The notes beneath the pieces are model-generated. The model was not told the DNA's origin. It was given only the letters and a program-made list of their open reading frames with translations, and did not search any database. A stretch of 64,000 nucleotides of DNA. Origin: Anolis sagrei (lineage: Eukaryota > Chordata > Lepidosauria > Squamata > Anolidae). The stretch spans positions 174,451,617 through 174,515,616 of the forward strand of contig NC_090022.1 of NCBI RefSeq assembly GCF_037176765.1. Reading direction: 5' to 3'. Below, piece after piece: positions 57,501 to 64,000 of this stretch. Position 1 is the first letter of the stretch; every line of letters starts with the position of its first letter. Made by a program: the position numbers and the translations under genes.

Positions 57501-60500
57501 GACCAACAGAAAATACTTCAGACCATCCAGTCTAACTCTCTTCACCAGGGCAAGAAAACGTAATCAAAGCCCTCCTGACAAAGAGCTATCCAGCCATAGA
57601 TATAGATATGATTCACACACGTACAGATATAATATCATAGATTTGAAAGGGACTCCTAAAGAATGACAATTATATGTTGCATGTTCCAGAGTAGGCAGAC
57701 CAGACACTATCTACATCAACACTGACAAACTTAATTTAATTAAGTTTAATTTAATTTGTTTAATTATTACATTTGGCAAGAAATGCTGTTTACCCACAAG
57801 CATAAAGAAAGAACATAGATTAGAAACCATTACTTTATTTTCCAGATCACCACACTGGGCCACAGCAATGCGTGGCAGGGGACAGCTAGTAATAATAATA
57901 AAACTTTATTTGTACCCCCTACCATCTCCCTAAGGGACTCGGTGCGGCTTACATGAGGCCGAGCCCACAATATAACAATAAAAACAATAGCAACAGTAAT
58001 ACAAAACAATAAATAAACTCATAAACAAAAAATAAGCAATAAACATTAACAATAACACGACGGTGTTTAAAAATCTATGGCCGGGCCAAACGTAATAATT
58101 AAAATTTAATTACTGGGCATGACCAGGTGACATATAACTAGGATAGAAATTTTGGAGAGGGATGAAATGTGCAGACAATCCTAGAACGCTAATAAAGTGC
58201 ATTTAGGGACATATTGCTGGGAGTTTCCTTATTCTGGGAAGGCACACTGAAACAACCATGTTTTCAGGCTCCTCCTAAAGACTGCCAGAGTTGGGGCATG
58301 CCTAATGTCCTTGGGGAGTGAGTTCCAGAGTTGAGGGGCCACCACCGAGAAGGCCCTCTCCCTCGTCCCCACCAATCGCGCTTGCGATGGAGGTGGGAGC
58401 GCGAGCAGGGCCTCTCCAGATGATCGAAGAGATCGTGTGGGTTCGTATACAGAGATGCGGTCACGCAGGTAGGCGAGTCCCAAACCAATTAGGGCCTCCT
58501 TTACCCTTTTTCTCCCCAGTTTGTATCTCATATAGCAGTTTTTCTCATCCTTCCTAATGCCATGACCCCTTAATACAGTTCCTCATGTTGTGGTGACCCC
58601 CAACCATAAAATTATTTTTGTTGCTACTTCCTAACTGTAATTTTGCTACTCTTGCGAACTGTAATGTAAATATTTGATATGCAGGATGCTCTTTCATTCA
58701 CTGGATCACATTTAGCACAAATACCCAATATGCCCAAATTTGAATACTGGTTGCGGGGGGGGGGGGGAGATTGATTTTGTCATTTGGGAGTTGTACTTGC
58801 TGGGGTTTATAGTTCACCTACAATCAAAGAGCATTCTGAACCCCACCAACGATGGTATTGAACTGATCTTGGCACACAGTACTCCCATGACCAACAGAAA
58901 ATACTACAAGGGTGTGGTGGGCAATGATCTTGAATTTTGGAGTTGTAGTTCACTTACATCCAGAGAGCACTGTGGGCTCAAACAATGATGGATCTGGACC
59001 AAACTTGGCACGAATACTCAATATACCCAAATGTGAACCCTGGTGGAGTTTGGGGGAAATACACCTTGACATTATAGAGTTGTAGTTGCTGGGATTTATA
59101 GTTCACCTATAATCAAAGAGCATTCTGAACCCCACCAATGATAGAATTGGGCCAAGCTTCCCACAGAGAACCCAGGACCAACAGAAAATACTGCGTTTTC
59201 TGATGGCCTTTGGTGACCCCTCCAGGGGTCCCGACCCCCAGGTTGAGAAACGCTGTCATATAGGAATATGGGTGCTTACTCACCTCCAACTGTTTGTTTA
59301 ATGTTTGCAGCTGCTGCTGGGTCTCTTGCTCTTGGGATGCCATACGGGCCAACTCCGCTTGGGCTAATTTCAACTGTTGATGAAGCGATACATTCCTGAA
59401 AAAGCGTGGGGGGGGGGGGGGGCGAGATTGGAATGATAAGTAGCAAACACATTCCTTCTGGCTTTCACAAACCAGCAGTTCTGTTCTAGATAGTGTGTTC
59501 AAAGTTGTCGTTTTATGAAAACATAGCCTGCTCTCTTTCAAAGGTTCTCGAGGCAGCTTCAAATAAAATCAATTTAGAATACATTATTTCAGAGAATAAA
59601 ATATATCAAATCATTCATCAGTTAAAAATGAAACAAAACCAATGAAAACAATTTTAGAAGTGCCAACCATACCACATGTGCATCCTGGATAAAATCAATT
59701 ATGCCCAAAGGCTTAAAACATCAAGTTCTGACTTGACACTGAAATGATATCAATGTTGGCACCAGTTATCTCCACTCTGAGGCCATATTCAAGGTGGAGT
59801 GCCAAGACAGGGCATGTATCCAAGATTTATAATAATAATAAAATAATAATCTGAAACACAACAAGATGCATCCACAGCAGTCACTCTGCTGGCTGTTGTA
59901 TTGGATCACACATCGGACACTTCCCAAGTATCTATTTATTTTTATTTATTTATTTATTTATAGCATTTTTACCCCGCTCTTCCCAACCCCCGGGGGGGGG
60001 GGGGACAACTCAGAGTGGCTAACAAAAGGCAACAATTCGATGCCATGATCAATAACATGGTATAAAACCATAAATACATACAGAATTAAAACAATAGCAA
60101 TTAATTAACCAAATTATCATAACAGTCATTAAAACAATACGCAGTCCACAAGCCCACTGATAGAACAATAAAACCGTATACGTATCGTCTTGCCACACAC
60201 ACACATAGTATTATAGATTTCAAAGGGACCCCTAAAGAAGGACAATTATGTGTTGCGTGTTCCAGAGTAGGCAAACTAGACAATCTCCACATCAACACTG
60301 ACAAAGAAACAGCAAGAAATACTGTTCACCCACAAGCAGAAAGGAATTACATATATTAGAAATCAACACCTACTCATTATTTTCCAAATCACCAGACTGG
60401 GCCACAGCAACCCGTGGCATGGGATGGCTATATTGTCATAAACTTACTCATCTTCTGCTTCCTTCAACTTCTTGGACAGCTGCTCAGCTTGGTCCCCACC

Positions 60501-61072
60501 AGAACTCTTCCTGTGAAACAGGATGATGGTTACTTTACAAAACAAGCCACACTATCTCATTTGGAGCATCAGCTTTCAGAAATTTGTGAGCAGTTCTTAC
60601 GACAATACTGATCAGACAAGGCTTAGCTTTGACACTTCCCAAGCGGAGTGCTTCAGGAGGTACATTAGAGTTTTGAGTAAAACAGAAGTTTGAAAATCTA
60701 GACTTGCATGGGGGGGAGGAGCTAACAGCTTCAGAAGTGACAAAAATGGTGGCTCAGGGATTGAAATGATCATAACAGAATGCTGATTCTGGATATATCT
60801 GCAGTGATAAGCAGAGTACCAGGGATTATAAATGCAAGTGAACAGATATGCATCTTAATAAATACAATTATTAATAAATACAATTATTAATAAATAAAGA
60901 CAAGTTCCATCTTGTCTCCTGCATATGCCATCAGCTGGAGACCCCTCCCCCCAGCACCAATTGCCGCTCTGGGCCAGAGTGAAGGGGGGGGGGCAGGGGA
61001 ATATATATACATTTAATATTTATATTATAATGTAATTCAATATACTACTACTACTACTAATAGTAATAATAA

Positions 61073-61105
<33 letters not shown>

Positions 61106-62762
61106 TTATATTACATGTAATATAATTGGTATAGTACAATATAGCAATGTTTAATGCTGATATTGTACTATGCTAATAGTATAGTGTATTATATGTATAT
61201 ATACTTTGTAAGCCGCTCTTGAGTCCCCTTCGGGGTGAGAAGGGCAGCATATAAATGTCGCAAATAAATAAATAAATAATGCTGACTTTCTAGGTCTGAA
61301 TAGATGATTGACATATTTTACCCTACTGGTGAGTTTAACACATCCATCACAGATGTGTGCCAAGTATCACTATAACAGGATGGAAAAAGATAACCTTCCA
61401 AATACTGGTTCCATCAGCAACCTAGCCAATAGTAATAATTACTAGGCTTGGGCAATCCATGGTTCTAAATGGTTCTAAAGTACTTACAAAACTAAAGTTC
61501 TGGTGGTGAAAATTTCAGAACTCTAACAAAACTCTCAAAATTTCATAATAAATGGCAGTTCCTAATTGGTTCTGTCATTAAAATCACCAATAATGAAATA
61601 ATAATTAAATTTTGAAAGTTTTGTTAGAGTTCTGAAATTTTCACCACCAGAACTTTAGTTTTGTATTTTAGAACCATTTAGAACCATGGATTGCCCAAGC
61701 CTAATAATTACTCAGAGTTGACATTCAGAAGCAACTCCTATTCCTGCCATACAAAACTAAAATGCAAGAATCCTAGACTAAACTCTTTATTTAAACAAAA
61801 CCACCAATTCAAAATCATCGGAAGCAATTCCCCATGTCCTCCAATCATTTTAATTATGGCCGAGGCTTACCAGGTACAAGGCCTTTTCTATAATGGCATG
61901 CTACCTGAGAGACATTCTCTCTAGCAATGCTTGTCTGGTGATAAGCAAAGCTTTGAGGTTATTTTTCTATTATGGATGTTACATTTCTAGTAATTAATAG
62001 AAGCCATTCTGATAACTGGACTATTTTTTGTGTCAGGAGCAACTTGAGAAACTTCAAGTCGCTTCTGGTGTGAGAGAATTGGCCGCCTGCAGGGATACTG
62101 TCCAGGGGATGCACTTATGTTTTACCATCCTGGTGGGAGGTTTCTCTCATGTCCCTGCATGGGGAGCTGGGACTGACAGAGGGAGCTCATCTGCACTCCC
62201 CCCAGATTCGAACCTCCGATCTGTTGGTCTTCAGTCCTGGCCATACTTGTGTGGAAGTATGGGTTAAACCCTTCAGAACAAGGGTTTAACCCATTGCACC
62301 ACCAGGGGCTCAAAACTAGAGAGCGCAATTAAAGCATTATCATCGTTATGAAATAAGATTCACGTGGAGGGCCAACCCCTCTGCTTCTCTTACCTGTCCC
62401 CTGATCCCTGCAGGGATTCCAGCTCCAGGGGCCGCTCTGCTTGAAGCCCATTCTCCTAGGAAGGGGGCCAGAGGATATCATGAGCTCAACCATGAGATCT
62501 CCCCCCACCTCTCTTCCAAACTGCATGTAACTTGCCTCCCTAGTCTGCCCTTTACACCACCACACCTTCTTTCACTTTCCCCACTCACTTTAAGCTTTAT
62601 GCCACGTACTTCTACAGGCAATGTGGTTTTTGCGGCTTGTTGCAATGCACAGATCTCAGCTTGCAAGGTCAGCTTCTCTTTCTGCAAAGCTTGGTTGGCG
62701 TCCCGGAGCACCTTTAGCTCTTCCTCCAGCTGCCCCCTGTTTTGCTGTGTCGATTCAGGGAC
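44298..62762 (-). CDS. IKBKG: NEMO / IKK-gamma, 11 coding exons (5' end missing)
   Basis: Regulatory scaffold of the IkB kinase complex: binds IKKalpha/beta through its N-terminal coiled coil and linear ubiquitin through its UBAN. Exons in transcript order: 62762-62589, 62455-62394, 60510-60448, 59395-59284, 56255-56137, 53783-53631, 50493-50397, 50253-50104, 48481-48339, 48070-48009, 44452-44298. All are GT-AG and in phase, giving 429 residues plus stop. Diagnostic text: [56 protein letters not shown], and the zinc finger [20 protein letters not shown] ending CIQ (Cys407, Cys410, His423, Cys427). Optineurin is excluded by these matches. The residues between the kinase-binding region and ASVKAQ differ strongly from human. 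The initiator exon is right of the window. Confidence 0.95.
44776..45993 (+). mobile_element. hAT, SPIN/Charlie-like, split by CR1 (IKBKG last intron)
   Basis: Left end CAGTGTTTCTCAACCTGGGG, right end GGTTGAAAAACACTG. The right part has GTCACCACAACATGAGGAAC. A CR1 copy sits at 45351-45860. No clean 8 bp duplication is seen. Confidence 0.75.
45351..45860 (-). mobile_element. CR1 LINE inserted in hAT
   Basis: The minus-strand frame encodes [20 protein letters not shown] through [20 protein letters not shown]. The reversed tail is ATCATAGAATCAAAGAG. hAT sequence continues on both sides. Confidence 0.88.
45994..46525. other. IKBKG intron, mostly unassigned
   Basis: No exon found. A short LINE tail (GTCGGTCTGAGTCCCTCTAC then AATAAATAAA) lies at about 46450-46525. 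Confidence 0.4.
46526..47427 (+). mobile_element. Helitron, non-autonomous, complete ends
   Basis: 902 bp, inserted between A and T. Starts TCTTATATAAATAAAAATGT and contains AATGTTCGTTTGTGGGATTA. Ends with hairpin GCCACAGCAACGCATGGC, then AGGGGACGG and CTAG. The core carries the same tandem units as the hAT elements. Confidence 0.72.
47428..48008. other. IKBKG intron, mostly unassigned
   Basis: No exon found. About 47920-47970 (ACTTGAAGGCACACAACAACA) resembles the end of an old amniote interspersed repeat. Confidence 0.4.
48009..48070 (-). CDS. IKBKG: IKBKG exon, post-UBAN
   Basis: Encodes [20 protein letters not shown] (residues 359-378), matching human ARIEDMRKRHVEV. Acceptor AACCAAATAG, donor GTAATT. 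Confidence 0.93.
48339..48481 (-). CDS. IKBKG: IKBKG exon, UBAN / CC2
   Basis: Encodes [40 protein letters not shown] and ADSEGAS (residues 311-357). The UBAN contact pattern [14 protein letters not shown] is intact, so linear-ubiquitin binding should be kept. Confidence 0.96.
48543..49995 (-). mobile_element. jockey/I-like LINE (IKBKG intron)
   Basis: The fullest copy of the unresolved family. Minus-strand frames give [38 protein letters not shown] and [11 protein letters not shown]. They continue with [20 protein letters not shown] and [22 protein letters not shown]-terminal Cys/His motif follows, [15 protein letters not shown]. The YADD motif reads YTDD here. Two frames cover it; the 3' end is at about 48543. 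Confidence 0.8.
50104..50253 (-). CDS. IKBKG: IKBKG exon, CC2 start
   Basis: Encodes [40 protein letters not shown] and [10 protein letters not shown] (residues 261-310). Nearly identical to human over the last 35 residues. Confidence 0.97.
50397..50493 (-). CDS. IKBKG: IKBKG exon, mid coiled coil
   Basis: Encodes [20 protein letters not shown] and [12 protein letters not shown] (residues 229-260). Human: [20 protein letters not shown]. Acceptor CCCTGTATAG. Confidence 0.97.
50590..50905 (+). mobile_element. jockey/I-like LINE 3' end
   Basis: Encodes the family's C-terminal Cys/His motif ([20 protein letters not shown] in a shifted frame) and ends in GATAAATAAATAAATAA. It lies about 100 bp upstream of an IKBKG acceptor, on the opposite strand. 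Confidence 0.75.
50906..51345 (+). mobile_element. LINE tail (L2-like) and flank
   Basis: The first half is unassigned. At about 51270-51345 AGCCGCTTTGAGTCCTCTTT and a (TAA)n run form an L2-like 3' end. Confidence 0.5.
51346..51545. mobile_element. palindromic Penelope-like insertion in (TAA)n
   Basis: Sits inside a TAA microsatellite. Left part: GAAGGCTTTCATGGCCGGAA, then GTTGTTGTAGGTTTTTTCAG. The right part is the inverse (GAAAAATCCTACAACAACCC). Arms are imperfect. Same family as 13468 and 41291. Confidence 0.6.
51546..51585. repeat. (AAT)n microsatellite
   Basis: About a dozen AAT units directly after the palindromic insertion. Confidence 0.9.
51923..52801 (+). mobile_element. hAT, SPIN/Charlie-like, 8 bp TSD, with SINE insert
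   Basis: 879 bp including an inserted Sauria SINE piece. Ends CAGTGTTTCTCAACCTGGGG and GGTTGAAAAACACTG. Perfect duplication ATCTATCT (51915-51922, 52802-52809). Confidence 0.88.
52470..52612 (-). mobile_element. Sauria SINE 3' fragment inside hAT
   Basis: AAGGTTTCTCCTGACATTAAGTCCAGTCGTG and following text is the reversed 3' half of the Sauria SINE. Flanks repeat ATTGGATA on both sides, a likely target duplication. Confidence 0.75.
52921..53613 (-). mobile_element. L2-like LINE 3' end next to an IKBKG donor
   Basis: Reversed (AAAT)n tail, 3' UTR, and minus frame 53630-53157 with [40 protein letters not shown] and [20 protein letters not shown]. The frame is open for about 150 residues. Its 5' end stops 17 bp from the exon boundary at 53631. 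Confidence 0.88.
53631..53783 (-). CDS. IKBKG: IKBKG exon, coiled coil
   Basis: Encodes [40 protein letters not shown] and [10 protein letters not shown] (residues 178-227). Matches human [20 protein letters not shown]. Donor GTGAGTTCAG. Confidence 0.95.
54228..55480 (+). mobile_element. jockey/I-like LINE 3' half (IKBKG intron)
   Basis: Encodes [20 protein letters not shown] with YADD, then [40 protein letters not shown], and [20 protein letters not shown]. Frame changes near 54430 and 54890. It is followed by an L2-like tail (GTCCCCTGCGGGGTGAGAAG, AAATAAATAAAT) at about 55405-55480. Confidence 0.8.
55480..56136. other. IKBKG intron, unassigned
   Basis: Less AT-rich than its surroundings. 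A minus-strand open stretch ([20 protein letters not shown] then an acidic run) is visible but matches no gene I recognise and has no splice context. It may be part of an old retroelement. Confidence 0.35.
56137..56255 (-). CDS. IKBKG: IKBKG exon, coiled coil 1 end
   Basis: Encodes [39 protein letters not shown] (residues 138-176). Human: [20 protein letters not shown]. Acceptor CCATTACAG. Confidence 0.96.
56587..57216 (+). mobile_element. CR1 LINE 3' part
   Basis: Encodes [20 protein letters not shown] and on to [20 protein letters not shown], with one frame change near 56845. Ends in TTTGATTCTATGATTCTATGA-type repeats. Confidence 0.9.
57240..57345 (-). mobile_element. R4/Dong-type LINE 3' tail, minus
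   Basis: From AATAATAATTTGAAACCCAA through CTGTTGTATTGGATCACACA it is the reverse of the tail at about 63730-63816. Starts in an AAT-rich stretch. Confidence 0.65.
57891..58531 (-). mobile_element. L2-like LINE 3' end (IKBKG intron)
   Basis: Reversed (TTA)n tail and 3' UTR, then minus frame [20 protein letters not shown] to [20 protein letters not shown]. Truncated at its 5' end. Confidence 0.82.
58536..59255 (-). mobile_element. hAT, SPIN/Charlie-like, 720 bp, perfect 8 bp TSD
   Basis: Ends CAGTTTTTCTCATCC and GGTTGAGAAACGCTG. Perfect duplication TCATATAG (58528-58535, 59256-59263). Complete non-autonomous copy with the three-unit core. It ends 28 bp from IKBKG exon 59284-59395. Confidence 0.9.
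59284..59395 (-). CDS. IKBKG: IKBKG exon, coiled coil 1
   Basis: Encodes [20 protein letters not shown] and [17 protein letters not shown] (residues 101-137). Heptad-rich; poorly matched to human in sequence, but phase and position fit. Acceptor CTTTTTCAG, donor GTGAGTAAG. Confidence 0.85.
59396..59805. other. IKBKG intron, unassigned
   Basis: A G-run at about 59409-59421; no exon or recognised repeat. Confidence 0.4.
59820..60110 (-). mobile_element. R4/Dong-type tail and LINE tail, minus
   Basis: AATAATAATCTGAAACACAA to TTGGATCACACATCGGACAC at about 59828-59931 is the reversed R4 tail. A reversed LINE tail with (TTTA)n and a G-run follows (59935-60110). Confidence 0.65.
60195..60433 (+). 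mobile_element. Helitron 3' fragment
   Basis: Shares CACATCAACACTGACAAAGA and GGGCCACAGCAACCCGTGGC with the complete copy at 46526. The terminal CTAG is degraded to CTAT. Confidence 0.6.
60448..60510 (-). CDS. IKBKG: IKBKG exon (short)
   Basis: Encodes [20 protein letters not shown] (residues 80-99). No clear human match, but both splice sites and the phase fit between its neighbours. Donor GTAAGT. Confidence 0.8.
60890..61275 (+). mobile_element. L2-like LINE 3' region
   Basis: Parallel to 3700-4815 without its insertions: AGTTCCATCTTGTCTCCTGC, an AT-rich (TTA)n stretch, then GAGTCCCCTTCGGGGTGAGA and AAATAAATAAAT. Confidence 0.55.
61441..61703. mobile_element. long foldback MITE (IKBKG intron)
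   Basis: About 85-base arms, AGGCTTGGGCAATCCATGGT on the left and its inverse ACCATGGATTGCCCAAGCCT on the right. Includes AACTCTAACAAAACT inverted. About 80 bp of centre. No coding frame. Confidence 0.75.
62030..62313 (-). mobile_element. tRNA-derived SINE (iguanian-type), minus
   Basis: Reversed tRNA head with B box (GGTTCGAATC at about 62206-62215) and A box region (TGGTGCAATGGGTTAAACCC), then a body containing AGAAGCGACTTGAAGTTTCT. This body differs from the Sauria SINE at 529. Confidence 0.75.
62394..62455 (-). CDS. IKBKG: IKBKG exon (short)
   Basis: Encodes [20 protein letters not shown] (residues 59-78). Not alignable to human by eye; supported by splice sites and phase. Confidence 0.78.
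62589..62762 (-). CDS. IKBKG: IKBKG exon, kinase-binding region
   Basis: Encodes [40 protein letters not shown] and [18 protein letters not shown]. The [16 protein letters not shown] part matches human LEENQELRDAIRQSNQ, the IKK-binding coiled coil. Phase 0 at both ends. Acceptor TTTTCCTAG. Confidence 0.88.
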
Positions 62763-63103
62763 CTAGGAAAAGGGAGAAGAAAAGAGTTTGCACCTGGAAA
62801 TTAGAACAATATTGGGGTCACAATACACAATATAACCCTCCACTGCAGCCCACAGGGTAAGAGCACACATCTGATACTTGTGGCAGATGACAGGGCGAGA
62901 CAATAGTGCAATATACAGATAAGTGAACCATCCCTTCAAGACAAATTCCAGCTATGTTCCTAGATAATATTATTTCAAGCTGGTGCCCTCCAGATGAACC
63001 ATCTTTCACTACCTCCCATCTTCCACAGAAGTATGGCCAGTTACTGGCAAGGGGTAGTAGGAATTACTGCCATGTTGGATAAGGCTTATTTAGATGACAA
63101 CAC

Positions 63104-63104
<1 letters not shown>
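62763..63104. other. IKBKG intron or upstream, unassigned
   Basis: No initiator exon was found on the minus strand here. Confidence 0.4.

Positions 63105-63150
<46 letters not shown>
63105..63150. repeat. (AAT)n microsatellite, left flank of R4
   Basis: About 15 units, ending exactly where the R4-type LINE begins. Confidence 0.95.
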
Positions 63151-63151
<1 letters not shown>

Positions 63152-63816
63152 CCAGAATTGAAAAGTCGATGACAGATCCCAAGTGCAGACTCTGCAAGGA
63201 AGCAGATGAAACAATAGTTCACATCCTCAACTGCTGCAAGAAGATCGCGCAGACAGACTACAAACTGAGGCACAACACCGTTGCTCAGATGACTCATTGG
63301 AACTTGTGCCACAAATACCATCTGCCTGCGACAAAGAACTGGTGGGATCACAAGCCAGAAAAAGTTACAGAAAATGAACACGTCAAGCTACTCTGGGAGT
63401 TCCGAATTCAGACTGACAGAGTTCTGGAGCACAATACTCCTGACCTCACAGTCGTGTTAAAAAACAAAGTATGAATTGTCGATGTTGCAATCCCAGGTGA
63501 CAGCAGGATTGAAGAGAAATAACTGGAAATGCTGACACGATGTGAGGATTTAAAGATCGAACTGCAAAGACTCTGGTACAAGCCAGTCAAAGTGATCGGC
63601 ACACTGGGTGCAGTGCCTAAAGACCTTGGCCTGCACTTAAACACAATTGGCACTGACAAAAATTACCATCTGCGAGGTGCAAAAAAATAATGCACGCATT
63701 ATTCGCCGATACATCGCACAGTCCTAGAAACTTGGGAAATGTCTGACATGTGATCCAATACAACAGCCAGCAGAGTGATCTTGTTTGCTGTGGACTCATC
63801 TTGTTGTGTTTCAAAT
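63151..63816 (+). mobile_element. R4/Dong-type LINE 3' part
   Basis: Encodes a zinc-knuckle (CRLCKEADETIVHILNCC), then KNWWDHKPEKVTENEHVKLL, and the nuclease motif TPDLTVVLKNKV followed by IVDVAIPGDSRIEEK. The spacing PD-x12-D fits restriction-like endonucleases of R2/R4 LINEs. Two in-frame stops and a small frame change show it is dead. It lies in (AAT)n on both sides. Confidence 0.8.
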
Positions 63817-63819
63817 AAC

Positions 63820-63856
<37 letters not shown>
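63817..63856. repeat. (AAT)n between two R4 ends
   Basis: About 12 units separating the two R4-type 3' ends. Confidence 0.95.
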
Positions 63857-63857
<1 letters not shown>

Positions 63858-63966
63858 ATCACACAGTCCTAGACGCTTGGGAAGTGTTCAACTTGTGATT
63901 TTGTGATATGAAATCCAGCATATATATCTCGTTTGCTGTGACATAATGAGTTTTTGTGTCAGTGAA
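63857..63966 (+). mobile_element. second R4/Dong-type 3' tail
   Basis: ACATCACACAGTCCTAGACG through GATATGAAATCCAGCATATA matches the tail at about 7855-7960. It belongs to a different subfamily from the tail ending at 63816. Confidence 0.75.
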
Positions 63967-64000
63967 ATAATAATAATAATAATAATAATTATTATTATTA
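63966..64000. repeat. (AAT)n / (TTA)n at window edge
   Basis: AAT units switch to TTA units at about 63988 and run off the window. Confidence 0.9.

Larger units (their letters stand above)
56308..57889 (+). mobile_element. Helitron remnant split by CR1 and R4 pieces
   Basis: 5' end TCTATATAAATAAAAATGTA at 56308 after an A. Core sequence runs to about 56585. Core and 3' end (hairpin GCCACAGCAATGCGTGGC, then CTAG at 57886-57889 before T) resume at about 57385. Between lie a CR1 and an R4 tail. Part of the core is missing. Confidence 0.6.

Noticed and set aside
44298-62762. Optineurin as the minus-strand gene
   Set aside because: Optineurin shares the UBAN and zinc finger, but [29 protein letters not shown] and [14 protein letters not shown] are NEMO sequence.
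63094-63200. Poly-Asn N-terminus of an apparent protein at 63094
   Set aside because: The Asn run is the translated (AAT)n repeat; the real sequence behind it is the R4-type LINE.

Overview
The window is repeat-dense vertebrate nuclear DNA, almost certainly from a squamate reptile, probably a lizard. The evidence is its mobile-element mix: RTE-BovB LINEs, a Sauria-type tRNA SINE, CR1 ending in the TATGATTCTATGA-type tail, L2-like LINEs, R4/Dong-type LINEs sitting in (TAA)n, SPIN/Charlie-like hAT elements, mariners and Helitrons.

Three host genes are supported by exon-level evidence. (1) TAFAZZIN, minus strand: only its first coding exon (1853-1961) is here and the gene leaves the left edge. 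(2) SEPHS2, plus strand, complete: eight coding exons from 26732 to 42049 joining into 430 codons, with an in-frame TGA selenocysteine codon at 26903-26905, a strong hairpin just after it, and a type II SECIS-like structure in the 3' UTR (about 42380-42455). (3) IKBKG (NEMO), minus strand: eleven coding exons from 62762 down to the stop at 44298, joining without a phase error into 429 residues; the initiator exon lies beyond the right edge. SEPHS2 and IKBKG are convergent. TAFAZZIN and SEPHS2 are divergent and 25 kb apart. TAFAZZIN and IKBKG are both in human Xq28, so this looks like a conserved block that still carries the ancestral intron-bearing SEPHS2.

Layout: 1-2.0 kb, TAFAZZIN exon 1 and repeats; 2.0-26.5 kb, a repeat-filled intergenic region including a BovB copy with a long open reverse-transcriptase frame (18.8-20.3 kb) and a 1.7 kb Helitron carrying tandem repeats (21.0-22.7 kb); 26.6-42.5 kb, SEPHS2, with a 6.9 kb first intron and a 2.5 kb last intron holding mariner, LINE and palindromic insertions; 42.5-44.2 kb, the intergenic gap; 44.2-62.8 kb, IKBKG with introns swollen by LINE, hAT, Helitron and SINE insertions; 62.8-64.0 kb, intron or upstream sequence with two R4/Dong-type 3' ends in TAA repeats.

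SEPHS2 makes selenophosphate, the selenium donor for selenocysteine, and is itself a selenoprotein. IKBKG is the ubiquitin-binding scaffold of the IkB kinase complex. TAFAZZIN remodels cardiolipin in mitochondria. The three are linked by position rather than by pathway. Repeat boundaries are read by eye; those with a stated target-site duplication are the firm ones.
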